From NCBI RefSeq assembly GCF_004346205.1, contig NZ_SMAM01000002.1, positions 62,001-126,000 on the forward strand: a DNA stretch of 64,000 nucleotides. Direction: 5' to 3'. Shown here one piece after another: positions 54,140 to 63,706 of the stretch; the first letter of the stretch is position 1; each line of letters starts with the position of its first letter. The notes under the pieces are model-generated. The model did no database searches, had not been told where the DNA came from, and saw only the letters and a program-made list of their open reading frames with translations. Both the position numbers and the translations under genes were made by a program. The stretch is from Bibersteinia trehalosi (lineage in GTDB: Bacteria > Pseudomonadota > Gammaproteobacteria > Enterobacterales > Pasteurellaceae).

Positions 54140-54895
54140 ATGAAAAAAGAAGAAGTTGGTCACCATTTTTTAGCTCGTCTTGGTAAAACACGGTTACGCC
54201 CAGGTGGTAAACTCGCAACCGATTGGTTACTCGCTAATGGCGATTTTCGCCAAGATAAAAAAGTATTAGAAGTTGCTTGTAATATGGGTACAACCGCTAT
54301 TGAGGTCGCAAAGCAATTTGGTTGCCAAGTAGTCGGGGTCGATCTTGATGAGGAAGCATTAGAAAAGGCACGCCAAAATATCAAAGAAAATCAGCTAGAC
54401 GAATTAGTACAAGTGCAGCGTGCCAATGCAACCAAACTACCATTCGAAGATAATAGTTTTGATATTGTGATCAATGAAGCCATGCTTACTATGCTACCGC
54501 TGGAAGCAAAAAAGAAAGCGATTCGCGAATATTTGCGGGTACTCAAACCGAATGGATTCTTACTCACTCATGATGTGATGCTCAATACAGAAGATGCCGA
54601 GGCGGTTATTACCGAATTGCGCGATGCGATTAATATTACCGTTACACCACTCAGTAAAGAAGGTTGGAAATCGACTTTTGCTGAATGCGGTTTTCGTAAT
54701 GTTGATACCTTCTCAGGCGAAATGACCCTTCTCTCACCTAAAGGGTTAATTTATGATGAAGGCGTTATGGGGGCAATAAAAATTATTCGTAACGCGCTGA
54801 AAACCCAGAATCGCGAGACCTTCAAAAAAATGTTTAGAACGTTTAATAGCCCTGAAAAAAAACTCGGTTTTATTGCCGTGTGTAGCCAGAAATAA
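54140..54895 (+). CDS. Class I SAM-dependent methyltransferase, substrate unknown
   Basis: 251 residues from the ATG at 54140; the ATG at 54128 (four residues longer) is almost as good. The Rossmann-type SAM site is KKVLEVACNMGTTAIEVAKQ near residue 37, then VVGVDLDEEALEKARQNI near 62, ANATKLPFEDNSFDIVINEA near 90 and LRVLKPNGFLLTHDVML near 128. The N-terminal GKTRLRPGGKLATDWLL also occurs in related uncharacterised methyltransferases. No membrane helix. The substrate cannot be inferred from neighbours; perM follows after a terminator. Confidence 0.8.
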   Translation: MKKEEVGHHFLARLGKTRLRPGGKLATDWLLANGDFRQDKKVLEVACNMGTTAIEVAKQFGCQVVGVDLDEEALEKARQNIKENQLDELVQVQRANATKLPFEDNSFDIVINEAMLTMLPLEAKKKAIREYLRVLKPNGFLLTHDVMLNTEDAEAVITELRDAINITVTPLSKEGWKSTFAECGFRNVDTFSGEMTLLSPKGLIYDEGVMGAIKIIRNALKTQNRETFKKMFRTFNSPEKKLGFIAVCSQK

Positions 54896-54896
54896 T

Positions 54897-54918
54897 AAAT
54901 CCCCCTCTGGGGGATTTT
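54897..54918 (+). terminator. Terminator after the methyltransferase gene
   Basis: Perfect nine-base-pair stem AAATCCCCC / GGGGGATTT with loop TCT, one base after the stop codon. Confidence 0.85.
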
Positions 54919-54952
54919 GGCATTTAGTAGAAAGAGAAAATGAGGATATGAT

Positions 54953-56020
54953 ATGTTAGAAATGTTCCAAAATTGGTATCGGCAGAAATTTGATGACCCA
55001 CAAACTGTTGCGCTGCTAACCATCCTGTTTATCGGTTTTGGCATTATCTATTTTTTTAGCGGCTTACTAATGCCTCTGTTAGTCGCCATTGTTCTTGCCT
55101 ATCTATTAGAATGGCCAATCCGCTTTTTAAGTACCAACCTTAAACTACCTCGGGTATTAAGCCTTACTCTAGTATTAGGCGGTTTCATCTCGCTGTCTAT
55201 TTTTCTCTTTGTTGTGCTGTTGCCTAGCCTTTGGAATCAAGCTGTAACGTTTTTAAAAGATTTGCCATCGATGTTCACATTACTGAACGTCTGGTTATCT
55301 GAATTACCTGAACATTATCCAGAGTTAATCGACTATGCAACTTTAGATAGTTTGCTATCTTCATTACATAGCCGTATTCTTGAATTTGGTAACTCTTTAT
55401 TGGCTTTCTCTTGGAACTCTATTGTCAATTTAGTCGCTATTGGCATTTATGCCTTTTTAGTGCCGCTGATGGTGTTCTTTCTGCTCAAAGATAAGACCTT
55501 ATTTATCCGCTCAACTATTAAATTTCTACCACGCAATCGCCATCTAGCTGGCAAAGTATGGAATGAAATGCAACAGCAGATTGCGAATTATATCCGTGGT
55601 AAATTTCTTGAAATTCTCATTGTCGGTGGCATCACTTACATCATTTTTCTCTTTTTTGATCTTCGTTACCCACTTCTGCTCTCTGTTGCCGTTGGATTAT
55701 CTGTGCTAATCCCCTACATTGGCGCAGTGCTGGTAACCATTCCTGTTGCCTTAGTAGCGTTGTTTCAATTCGGCTTATCGCCTGACTTCTACTATGTTTT
55801 ACTTGCATATATCATCAGCCAGCTGCTTGATGGTAATTTACTTGTACCACTACTCTTTTCTGAAGCGGTAAATTTACACCCTTTAACGATCATCGTTGCA
55901 GTTCTCATTTTTGGCGGGTTATGGGGATTTTGGGGTGTCTTTTTTGCGATCCCGCTTGCCACTTTGGTTAAGGCTGTACTTAATGCGCTCCCAACACCTA
56001 AAGAGAGTGAAGGTTTATGA
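54953..56020 (+). CDS. PerM family (AI-2E-type) membrane protein
   Basis: Inner-membrane protein of 355 residues with about eight helices, of the PerM/TqsA/AI-2 exporter-like superfamily. Seen are [20 protein letters not shown] near residue 35, [14 protein letters not shown] near 165, and the C-terminal [20 protein letters not shown] near 255 with [20 protein letters not shown] near 295. Family members include autoinducer-2 exporters and sodium/proton antiporters, so the substrate here is open. ATG has AGAAAATGAGGATATGAT upstream. Overlaps the YvcK-like gene by 4 bp. Confidence 0.88.
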   Translation: MLEMFQNWYRQKFDDPQTVALLTILFIGFGIIYFFSGLLMPLLVAIVLAYLLEWPIRFLSTNLKLPRVLSLTLVLGGFISLSIFLFVVLLPSLWNQAVTFLKDLPSMFTLLNVWLSELPEHYPELIDYATLDSLLSSLHSRILEFGNSLLAFSWNSIVNLVAIGIYAFLVPLMVFFLLKDKTLFIRSTIKFLPRNRHLAGKVWNEMQQQIANYIRGKFLEILIVGGITYIIFLFFDLRYPLLLSVAVGLSVLIPYIGAVLVTIPVALVALFQFGLSPDFYYVLLAYIISQLLDGNLLVPLLFSEAVNLHPLTIIVAVLIFGGLWGFWGVFFAIPLATLVKAVLNALPTPKESEGL

Positions 56021-56931
56021 ATTATCCGCAGCTAAACCGCTTGAATAGCGTCGTTGCTATCGGTGGTGGACACGGTTTAGGTCGCGTTCTCTCTTCTTTA
56101 TCTTTTTTAAAAGAGCGCCTGACTGGCATTGTGGCTACTAGCGATAACGGAGGATCAACCGGTAGAATCCGTAGCCAACATGGTGGCATTGCTTGGGGAG
56201 ATTTACGTAATTGTTTAACTCAAATTACGATTAAGCCTACTGTCGCCTCTGCGCTATTTGAGTATCGTTTTAGTGGTAATGGCGAATTGGCTGGGCATAA
56301 TCTTGGCAACTTGATCTTAAAAGCGCTGGAGGATATGCAAATTCGTCCAACGCAAGCTATTGAGCTAGTGCGTAATTTGCTTTATGTCCGTGTAGGATTA
56401 CTGCCAATGTCTGAAGAACCCGTTGATCTCCTAGCTATACTTGCCAATGGGGAGCAAATTCTCGGCGAAGTGGAGATCGATCAGCTCAAACAATTGCCAC
56501 AACAACTTCGGCTGTCCCCTAATGTGCCTGCAACCCCTGAGGCACTGAATACCCTTAAAAATGCTGAGCTGGTATTACTCGGCCCTGGCAGCTTTCTGAC
56601 CAGTGTAATGCCTAGCCTGCTGATTAAAGAATTAGCAGAAATATTAAGCGCTAGTAATGCTAAAATTATCTTTATTGATAATATTGGTAGAGAACATGGC
56701 ATTGCGGGTCAGCTATCACTTAACGATCGCATCAAATGGCTTGAACAGTGCATCGGGCAAGGACGTTTGAATGCTGTTATCACCACACTCGAAGAGCAAT
56801 CAAGTTTGCCCGATACTATCCAAGTGCTACGCCAACCACTCAGCTCAGACGATGTCTATTACCGCCATGATCGCCACAAACTTACTCAAGCGATTGAACA
56901 ACTTTTAGGAGCTGCTGATAATTCAAATTAA
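56017..56931 (+). CDS. YvcK/YbhK family (CofD-like) protein
   Basis: 304 residues, similar to E. coli YbhK (302) and B. subtilis YvcK, which bind UDP-sugars and affect cell shape and gluconeogenic growth. Seen are [19 protein letters not shown] near residue 12, [20 protein letters not shown] near 40, [18 protein letters not shown] near 92, and [20 protein letters not shown] near 188. The start overlaps the perM-type stop (ATGA), so the two are translationally coupled. Confidence 0.88.
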   Translation: MNYPQLNRLNSVVAIGGGHGLGRVLSSLSFLKERLTGIVATSDNGGSTGRIRSQHGGIAWGDLRNCLTQITIKPTVASALFEYRFSGNGELAGHNLGNLILKALEDMQIRPTQAIELVRNLLYVRVGLLPMSEEPVDLLAILANGEQILGEVEIDQLKQLPQQLRLSPNVPATPEALNTLKNAELVLLGPGSFLTSVMPSLLIKELAEILSASNAKIIFIDNIGREHGIAGQLSLNDRIKWLEQCIGQGRLNAVITTLEEQSSLPDTIQVLRQPLSSDDVYYRHDRHKLTQAIEQLLGAADNSN

Positions 56932-56961
56932 TTAGCAACAGTCCTAGCTATCCCTGCTATA

Positions 56962-56970
56962 ACAAGCGGT
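56962..56970 (+). repeat. Uptake signal core upstream of queA
   Basis: ACAAGCGGT followed by GTTTTTTCTC in the 73-bp gap between the YbhK-like gene and queA. Confidence 0.8.
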
Positions 56971-57004
56971 GTTTTTTCTCTATTTTTTTACAAAGGAACT
57001 TATT

Positions 57005-58093
57005 GTGCTTGTCTCAGATTTTCATTTTGATCTCCCTGACAATTTGATTGCCCGTTATCCAACCCAAGAGCGCACGGCTAGTCGCTTGCTCTATTTAAAT
57101 GGCGAAACGGGAGAATATCAAGATCAGCAATTTGCCGATCTTCTCCAACATATTCAACAAGGCGATCTACTTATTTTTAACAATACTCGTGTCATCCCTG
57201 CTCGTTTATATGGCAAAAAAGCCAGTGGTGGAAAATTAGAAGTTCTAGTAGAACGTGTGCTAGATGAGCATCGTTGTTTAGCACATATTCGTGCTTCAAA
57301 AGCGCCTAAGGAAGGCAGCGAAATTATTTTAGGTGAAGACAAATTAGGGGAAGGCAATGGTTTACATGCTGTCATGACAGCTCGTCACGATGCTTTATTC
57401 GAATTACATTTTAGCGCAAATGCGCCTCTCTTCGACTTATTACAACAGGCAGGGCATATGCCTCTACCGCCTTATATCGATCGTCCAGATGAAGACACCG
57501 ACCAAGAGCGTTATCAAACCGTTTATAGCAAAGTATTAGGAGCTGTAGCCGCACCAACAGCCGGACTACATTTTGATAATGCTATGCTGGAAAAATTACG
57601 CGAGAAAGGCGTGAATACCGCATTTGTTACCCTACATGTTGGTGCAGGAACATTTCAGCCAGTAAGAGTAGAAAAATTAGCTGACCATAAAATGCATTCA
57701 GAATATGCAGAAGTTTCGCAAGAAGTGGTTGATCTTATTTTAAAAACCAAAGCTGCAGGTAAACGTGTGATCTGTGTGGGCACGACTTCGGTACGCTCAA
57801 TTGAAAGCGCCGCTCAAGCTGCAGAAAAAGAAGGGAAATTAATCGCACCATTTTATTCCGATACAGCCATTTTTATCCATCCAGGTAAAAAATTCCGCAT
57901 TGTGGACGCCTTGGTGACCAATTTCCATTTGCCAGAATCTACCTTAATTATGTTGGTATCTGCCTTTGCTGGCTATAAAAATTGCATGAATGCTTATGCC
58001 CATGCAGTAAAAGCACAATATCGCTTCTTCAGTTATGGTGATGCCATGTTTATTACCCAAAATCCACATGCTGAAAAGGATATACCAGCATAA
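57005..58093 (+). CDS. queA: S-adenosylmethionine:tRNA ribosyltransferase-isomerase
   Basis: Transfers the ribosyl part of SAM to preQ1 in tRNA, giving epoxyqueuosine. The product has 362 residues; the start is GTG at 57005 with AAAGGAAC seven bases upstream, giving [19 protein letters not shown] as in the family. Seen are [20 protein letters not shown] near residue 58, [18 protein letters not shown] type [17 protein letters not shown] near 180, and [10 protein letters not shown]-like [13 protein letters not shown] near 212. The upstream in-frame start at 56969 overlaps the uptake signal and is rejected. tgt, often next, is absent here. Confidence 0.95.
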   Translation: MLVSDFHFDLPDNLIARYPTQERTASRLLYLNGETGEYQDQQFADLLQHIQQGDLLIFNNTRVIPARLYGKKASGGKLEVLVERVLDEHRCLAHIRASKAPKEGSEIILGEDKLGEGNGLHAVMTARHDALFELHFSANAPLFDLLQQAGHMPLPPYIDRPDEDTDQERYQTVYSKVLGAVAAPTAGLHFDNAMLEKLREKGVNTAFVTLHVGAGTFQPVRVEKLADHKMHSEYAEVSQEVVDLILKTKAAGKRVICVGTTSVRSIESAAQAAEKEGKLIAPFYSDTAIFIHPGKKFRIVDALVTNFHLPESTLIMLVSAFAGYKNCMNAYAHAVKAQYRFFSYGDAMFITQNPHAEKDIPA

Positions 58094-58125
58094 TCTACTC
58101 TGTCTCGACACATAACATGTAAAAG

Positions 58126-58151
58126 CGAGGGCAAACTAAAGTTTGCCCTCG
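58126..58151. terminator. Bidirectional terminator between queA and bisC
   Basis: Perfect eleven-base-pair stem CGAGGGCAAAC / GTTTGCCCTCG with loop TAAA; TTTT follows on the minus strand. Converging genes. Confidence 0.85.
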
Positions 58152-58174
58152 TCCATTTACGCAAATTCTACGTT

Positions 58175-60535
58175 TTAACCACGTTCAATGAAGTGAGGTG
58201 CTTTAAGTACCCGAATTTCCGGGGCTTCAGCTTGGTATTTTTCAAGTTGCAAAATCGTGGTATTCGATGAATTGCCTTGTGCCAATTTAGAAGTGCCTTC
58301 ATCTCTGGTGAGCACATTCGGATTGCCATTTTTGCAAAGCACCTGTGCAGTATTGAGATCTTGTGGGTCAAACCACGCACCTTCATGTACTGCAACAGTA
58401 CCTTTAATGATATTATCACTGACAACTGCCCCACATAAAATCTGCCCACGTGGATTAAAAAGCCGCACTATATCACCACTTTTAATGCCCCGCTGTGCAG
58501 CATCCTCTGGATGAATGAGCACTGGTTCGCGATCATTTACCGCGTATTGATGACGTAATGAAGTTGCGGCCAATTGGCTATGTAGGCGGTATGGTAAATG
58601 CGGAGTCACCAACGCCAACGGATAATCTGCATTCGTATTGCCTTTATACTCTTCTGGTTCAAACCAAGTTGGATGCCCTAGACAATCATCATAGTTCATT
58701 GCAGCAACGGTTTCTGAGAAAATTTCAATCTTGCCACTTGGTGTTTTGAGTGGATTTTTCATGGGATCGCTTCTAAACTGACGAAAACGCTGGAAAGTTT
58801 GGGTCTCAGCCTGATTCTCAAAGCTCACCAATTTGTTATCAGTCCAAAACTGTTCAAATGCTGGCATGCTAATACCAGCTTTTTCAGCATTTTGCCGAGC
58901 AGTTTCATAAAACTGTGCCAGCCACTGCATTTCATTTTTGTTTTCGGTAAATTCGCTTTCCACGCCTGCGCGTTTTGCTAGCTGCTGGAAAATCCAATAG
59001 TCACTTTTCGCCTCAAATTGTGGCTCAACCACCTGTTTCATAGGCACAATATGCTTGGTAGCATAGTCCCCAATCATAGTTAAATCATTACGCTCATAAC
59101 TAGTGGTAACAGGTAGTACTATATCCGCCATTCTCGCTGTAGGTGTCCAGTTAATTTCATTAACAATAATGGTATCTGGCTTGTCCCATGCTTTGACTAA
59201 CAGATTCGTATCTTGATGATGAGCAAAGGGATTCCCGCCTGCCCAATAAACCACTTTCAACTCAGGATACGTGATTTTGCGTCCATTAAAATCAATCGTT
59301 TTATGGGGGTTAAGCAAAGCATCCGCGATACGGGCTACAGGGAAATTAATTTGGCTTGACTGAACCAACCACGCACTTTGCCCCTCTTTTTGACCAAGGC
59401 TTTCCCCTACTTTTGCAGAAATTGCCCCTAAACGTACCGCTTGCAAGCCTGATAATCCACCAGACATTAAACGATAATTAAAAACAAAACCGCCCCCATC
59501 TTGCCCAATCTGCCCAAGCATTGCACACAGTGCAGCAAGCGCCCAGTGTGCTTGTTCACCGTGACGCTGGCGCTGAATCCCCCAACTACCGATAATCATG
59601 GTACGGTGTGCGCTAAAATCACGAGCCAGTTGTTCTATAGTCTGCGCGGGTACACCACAAATATGGCTTGCCCATTCAGCACTTTTAGCGATTCCATCTT
59701 CTTTGCCAAGTAGGTAATCTTTAAATTTTTCAAAGCCCACTGTATATTTAGTCAGAAAATCACGATCATGCAGATCATACTGAATGAGAGAATAGGCAAT
59801 ACCTAGCATAAGAGGTACGTCAGTTGCGGTGTGGAGGGGAATCCATTCCGCATTAAGTAGCTTAGCCGTTTCGTTACGAATAGGATCGAGACAAATCACT
59901 CGTTTACCACTGTTTTTAAGTTTGCTTAGATAATCCCTGCCCTGTGGTTCTGCTGCTGTCCATGAAATTTGCAAAGTCGTCAGGGGATTAGCCCCCCACA
60001 ACACCAAAATCTCAGTATGCTCCAATACCTGCTGCCATGAAGTTTGAGGTTCATAAACCTCTATCCCACCTAATACGTGTGGCATGATAACTTGCACTGC
60101 CCCCGTAGAATAATCACCCGTTGTGCCAGTAAAACCACCAGTTAAATTCATATAGCGCTGTAACAGGGTTCGAGATGCATGCAGTGAACCACAGCTATAC
60201 CAGCCATAAGATCCGGCAAAAATAGCACTATCGCCATACTGTTGGCGATTTTCCATCAATTTGCGATGAACTAAATCAAGAGCATCATCCCAAGAAATTC
60301 TGACCCATTCATCACGCCCGCGCAGACTGGTATCAGTATTACCTGCTAAATAGTTTTTGCGTACCATGGGATAACGGACTCGAGCATCACTATAAATTTG
60401 ATCGGGCACAACTGTTGTTAAGGGATTAGGAATTTCGCTAGCAATAGCTGATTCAGAGGAGACTGCGACACCATTTTCGACAGTCACATTAATTGCCCCC
60501 CAGTGGGCAGCAGTAAGAATAGTCTGTTGGTTCAT
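58175..60535 (-). CDS. bisC: Molybdopterin oxidoreductase, BisC/TorZ type, cytoplasmic
   Basis: 786-residue molybdenum enzyme of the DMSO/TMAO reductase family. No iron-sulfur Cys motif at the N-terminus, as in BisC, TorA and TorZ. Seen are GSYGWYSCGSLHASRTLLQR near residue 108 (with the Ser molybdenum ligand), TGGFTGTTGDYSTGAVQVIM near 132, LWGANPLTTLQISW near 180, and VYWAGGNPFAHHQDTNLL near 430. The protein starts directly with domain I and has no Tat or Sec signal, unlike TorZ or MtsZ, so it should act in the cytoplasm on biotin sulfoxide or methionine sulfoxide. No cytochrome c (torY) partner. The symbol is by resemblance. Confidence 0.8.
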   Translation of the reverse strand: MNQQTILTAAHWGAINVTVENGVAVSSESAIASEIPNPLTTVVPDQIYSDARVRYPMVRKNYLAGNTDTSLRGRDEWVRISWDDALDLVHRKLMENRQQYGDSAIFAGSYGWYSCGSLHASRTLLQRYMNLTGGFTGTTGDYSTGAVQVIMPHVLGGIEVYEPQTSWQQVLEHTEILVLWGANPLTTLQISWTAAEPQGRDYLSKLKNSGKRVICLDPIRNETAKLLNAEWIPLHTATDVPLMLGIAYSLIQYDLHDRDFLTKYTVGFEKFKDYLLGKEDGIAKSAEWASHICGVPAQTIEQLARDFSAHRTMIIGSWGIQRQRHGEQAHWALAALCAMLGQIGQDGGGFVFNYRLMSGGLSGLQAVRLGAISAKVGESLGQKEGQSAWLVQSSQINFPVARIADALLNPHKTIDFNGRKITYPELKVVYWAGGNPFAHHQDTNLLVKAWDKPDTIIVNEINWTPTARMADIVLPVTTSYERNDLTMIGDYATKHIVPMKQVVEPQFEAKSDYWIFQQLAKRAGVESEFTENKNEMQWLAQFYETARQNAEKAGISMPAFEQFWTDNKLVSFENQAETQTFQRFRQFRSDPMKNPLKTPSGKIEIFSETVAAMNYDDCLGHPTWFEPEEYKGNTNADYPLALVTPHLPYRLHSQLAATSLRHQYAVNDREPVLIHPEDAAQRGIKSGDIVRLFNPRGQILCGAVVSDNIIKGTVAVHEGAWFDPQDLNTAQVLCKNGNPNVLTRDEGTSKLAQGNSSNTTILQLEKYQAEAPEIRVLKAPHFIERG

Positions 60536-60684
60536 ATTGGTTTAGAAATCAAATTTGTAAATTTTTGGCTATTTTAGCGCGCTTGTATCAGTGTATATTT
60601 TAACCTAGCCTTATAGCTGCGCTAATTACACCCCATTGTAAACATCAATTCATCTCAAAACAACGAAATATCTTTGCATAATAA

Positions 60685-60720
60685 AAAAGCTACCTTGAGC
60701 TTAAACTCAGGATAGCTTTT
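60685..60720 (-). terminator. Terminator of the lut operon
   Basis: Stem AAAAGCTA / TAGCTTTT extended by CTCA/TGAG with one bulge; on the minus strand TTTTTTATT follows. It lies 22 bp after lutC. Confidence 0.85.
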
Positions 60721-60742
60721 CTTCAAATAAATATTAGCCTAT

Positions 60743-61447
60743 TTATAGATCATCAATTAATAAATAGATCTTATGCACTGGCCCGTGCACTCCAACAACT
60801 TTGATCAATTCAATATCCGCTGTTGCAGACGGACCAGAAATGATATTCACACAAGATGGCATACGTTCACCATTTTGAGCTTTGTCGTGGAGAATTTTTG
60901 CCAGCTGTGCCACCCTTGGCAAGACGTTGCTTTTACGTAGTACAACAACAGAGCTCTCCGGCAGTAAACTAACTGAGCGACCGTTATTTTTGTTTGAGAA
61001 CAAAACAATACCGCCAGATTCGGTTAAACCATATTCTCCATACACCACACCAATATTTGCTGCTTGCGATTTCTGGATATTAGTATCACCTTGTTCAAAA
61101 TCCCACAAATGGCACTCGCTATATTTGCGCTGTAATGCAGGGGTAATACCTAAATCCACTAAGCGTTGATCATTATTTACCACAATGTTACCCCCGCCAT
61201 ATTTTTCACAAATATCGATGATCGCTTGAGCTAAATTCTCTTCTTTCGCTTCAACCACATCCACTACCATTACACGAGCAAAGTCAATAAACTCTTTCAC
61301 TAATTGTTCTTGGCTGCGATCGGTTAAACGGCTAATAGCATGGTTGTTTTCTAATGCCGGCATTGGCTCTGGCACGTTTTGACGTGGTCTGCCCATACGC
61401 TCGGCTAATTTATTTAAGAAATTTTCACGATTTTGTTGGAAATCCAT
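60743..61447 (-). CDS. lutC: Lactate utilization protein C
   Basis: Subunit of the LutABC L-lactate oxidation system (YkgG/DUF162 family), 234 residues. Seen are NFLNKLAERMGRPRQNVPEP near residue 9, VVYGEYGLTESGGIVLFSN near 132, VSLLPESSVVVLRKSNVLPR near 153 and INIISGPSATADIELIKVVG-like NIISGPSATADIELIKVVG near 203, the phosphate-binding-type loop of the family. It lies 13 bp after lutB and is the last gene of lutABC. Confidence 0.93.
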   Translation of the reverse strand: MDFQQNRENFLNKLAERMGRPRQNVPEPMPALENNHAISRLTDRSQEQLVKEFIDFARVMVVDVVEAKEENLAQAIIDICEKYGGGNIVVNNDQRLVDLGITPALQRKYSECHLWDFEQGDTNIQKSQAANIGVVYGEYGLTESGGIVLFSNKNNGRSVSLLPESSVVVLRKSNVLPRVAQLAKILHDKAQNGERMPSCVNIISGPSATADIELIKVVGVHGPVHKIYLLIDDL

Positions 61448-61460
61448 ATTTCAGTCCCTT

Positions 61461-62870
61461 TTAGTTTCTGTTCTCAAACCATTCACGGAAACTTTGCCCT
61501 TCCGCTGCCGGCAAATCACGCGCTTTTGTCCACTCACCAAGCGCACCGAAATTCACTGGTGCTTTACCATTTTTGATAAATTTACCTGCTACTTTCGCAC
61601 CGAGCTTCATACCCACTTTCCATATGCTTGGATGAGAGTTGGCAAAGTTGAAACCAAAGATGGACAAACGTTCTGCCGCAGGTGTCATACCCGCTTGAGC
61701 AATGTGTTCACGGTGTTTTAAGATTAATTGAGCCAGTGGTATTTTCACTGGGCACACGCTATTACAAGCGGTACATAACGAACATGCATATGGCAATTCT
61801 TTAAACTCATCGTAACCACCTAATAATGGAGAGATCACCGAACCAATCGGCCCTGGATAGATTGAACCGTAGCCATGGCCACCAATTTGGCGGTAAGCAG
61901 GACAAGTGTTCAAACATGCACCACAACGAATACAACGTAAAACTTCTTGGAACTCGCTTTCTAAAATTTTAGAGCGACCATTATCCACGATGACTAAATG
62001 GAACTCCTCTGGGCCATCTGTTTCGCCTTCTAAACGAGGCCCTGTTAGCCAGGTATTGTAAGCGGTTAATTTTGCCCCTACAGCACTACGCGCCAACATT
62101 GTGATTAACACATCAACCTCTTGGAAAGTGGGCGCAATACGCTCCATTCCCATCACTGCAATATGCGTTTTTGGCACGGTGGTTGCCATACGTAAGTTAC
62201 CTTCGTTAGTCACTAAACAGACAGAACCTGTTTCTGGCACAGCGAAGTTACAGCCAGAAACACCAATATCTGCTTCTAAAAAATCTTCACGGATTTTTTG
62301 ACGAACGAAAGCCGTCATCTCTTCTGGCGTTTCTGAACCCTCATAACCCAACACATCGTGCATTTCTTGACGAATCTTATAGCGATCTTTATGAATTGCT
62401 GGCACAACAATATGTGATGGTTTATCTCCCACGATTTGTAGCAAGTATTCACCCAAATCAGTTTCCACAACTTTAATGCCTTCTGCTTCTAACACGTGGT
62501 TCATCCCGATCTCTTCGGTCACCATGGATTTCGATTTTACAATTTTCTTGGCATTTTTCTCTTTTGCTACTTGCTTGATGTAGTTAGTCGCATCTTCTGC
62601 GGTTTCTGCAAAGAATACTTTCCCGCCATTTTGGGTCACTTTTTCACTTAATTGGTAAAGATATGCATCAAGATTGGCTAAAACGTGGTTACGAATTGCT
62701 TTTGCATCATCACGCCACTCTTCCCAATTACCCAATTCATCAACCATACGCTGACGGTTTGCTCCGATAGTCTCTTGTGCTTTAACCAATGCCTTACGTA
62801 CGCCAGCATCATTGACTTGTTTCTCAATACGCGCTTTAAATGGTAGGGTGTTTGTTTGTAAATAAGACAT
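61461..62870 (-). CDS. lutB: Lactate utilization iron-sulfur protein B
   Basis: 469-residue central subunit of LutABC with a DUF162 domain (about 70-290, including GVSGCNFAVPETGSVCLVTN near 200) and two [4Fe-4S] ferredoxin motifs: CIRCGACLNTCP near residue 307 and CSLCTACNSVCP near 357. Passes electrons from lactate oxidation toward the respiratory chain. Starts 1 bp after lutA. Contains an exact uptake signal. Confidence 0.95.
   Translation of the reverse strand: MSYLQTNTLPFKARIEKQVNDAGVRKALVKAQETIGANRQRMVDELGNWEEWRDDAKAIRNHVLANLDAYLYQLSEKVTQNGGKVFFAETAEDATNYIKQVAKEKNAKKIVKSKSMVTEEIGMNHVLEAEGIKVVETDLGEYLLQIVGDKPSHIVVPAIHKDRYKIRQEMHDVLGYEGSETPEEMTAFVRQKIREDFLEADIGVSGCNFAVPETGSVCLVTNEGNLRMATTVPKTHIAVMGMERIAPTFQEVDVLITMLARSAVGAKLTAYNTWLTGPRLEGETDGPEEFHLVIVDNGRSKILESEFQEVLRCIRCGACLNTCPAYRQIGGHGYGSIYPGPIGSVISPLLGGYDEFKELPYACSLCTACNSVCPVKIPLAQLILKHREHIAQAGMTPAAERLSIFGFNFANSHPSIWKVGMKLGAKVAGKFIKNGKAPVNFGALGEWTKARDLPAAEGQSFREWFENRN
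61764..61772 (+). repeat. Uptake signal core inside lutB
   Basis: ACAAGCGGT within the codons just before the second ferredoxin motif region. Confidence 0.8.
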
Positions 62871-62871
62871 A

Positions 62872-63603
62872 TTATTTCTCCCCTTGCATTAAAACTTCAG
62901 CGATATGCATCACTTTTATATCTTTGCCTTCACGGCTTAAACGTCCACCAATGTTCATTAAGCAGCTCACGTCCGCACCAATTAAATAATCTGGTTGCTC
63001 TTCATCAATGTGCTCCACTTTCTCTTTTACCATCTCGCCCGAAATTTCAGCCATTTTGACTGAGAATGTGCCACCAAAACCACAGCAAGTTTGTTGGTTT
63101 TTAATTGGTAATAACTCTAAACCTTTCACGTGTTTTAGTAAGGTGATTGGTTCATCGACAATACCTAATTTGCGGAATAAACTACAAGAAGGATGATAAA
63201 CTGCTTTACCCGGCAAGTATGCCCCGACATCGCTAACACCGAGTTTATTTACGATAAAATCTGTGAGATCGTGAAAACGATCTGCCACTTTTTGTGCACG
63301 CGCTGCCCACTCTTTTTCACCAAAACGCTCAAAATGTTGTGGGTAAGTTTTAATTGCATAAACACAAGAACCTGCTGGGGCAACAATTGGGTAATCATTT
63401 GCCTCAAAAGTCTCCACCAAGTTTTTCATCCCTGGCAAAGCTTGTTTGGTATAGCCGCTATTAATAGCAGGCTGACCACAACACCCCTGTTTTTCAAGAA
63501 AAGTAATTTGGCAACCGAGTTTTTCGAGTAATAATACGGTATTTTTCGCCACTCCTGCTTTCATTACATCTGCAATACAGGTGACATAAAAATTCACGTT
63601 CAT
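62872..63603 (-). CDS. lutA: Lactate utilization protein A
   Basis: 243-residue subunit with two cysteine-rich CCG domains that bind non-cubane iron-sulfur clusters: GCCGQPAINSG near residue 42 and TCCGFGGTFS near 168, plus HPSCSLFRKLG near 138. It matches E. coli YkgE and the glycolate oxidase GlcF C-terminus. First of lutABC. The gap to lldP holds a terminator, so the operon may have its own promoter. Confidence 0.94.
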   Translation of the reverse strand: MNVNFYVTCIADVMKAGVAKNTVLLLEKLGCQITFLEKQGCCGQPAINSGYTKQALPGMKNLVETFEANDYPIVAPAGSCVYAIKTYPQHFERFGEKEWAARAQKVADRFHDLTDFIVNKLGVSDVGAYLPGKAVYHPSCSLFRKLGIVDEPITLLKHVKGLELLPIKNQQTCCGFGGTFSVKMAEISGEMVKEKVEHIDEEQPDYLIGADVSCLMNIGGRLSREGKDIKVMHIAEVLMQGEK

Positions 63604-63659
63604 AGGAACACTCCAACAATAATAAGAATTAAAATCAAATACTTACGCCCTAAAACGGC

Positions 63660-63688
63660 AAAAGGAAGCGTTTTCCGCTTCCTTTTTT
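63660..63688. terminator. Terminator of lldP
   Basis: Perfect eleven-base-pair stem AAAAGGAAGCG / CGCTTCCTTTT with loop TTTTC and T-tracts on both sides, between lldP and lutA. Confidence 0.85.
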
Positions 63689-63706
63689 ATTTACCAATAT
63701 CGTCTA

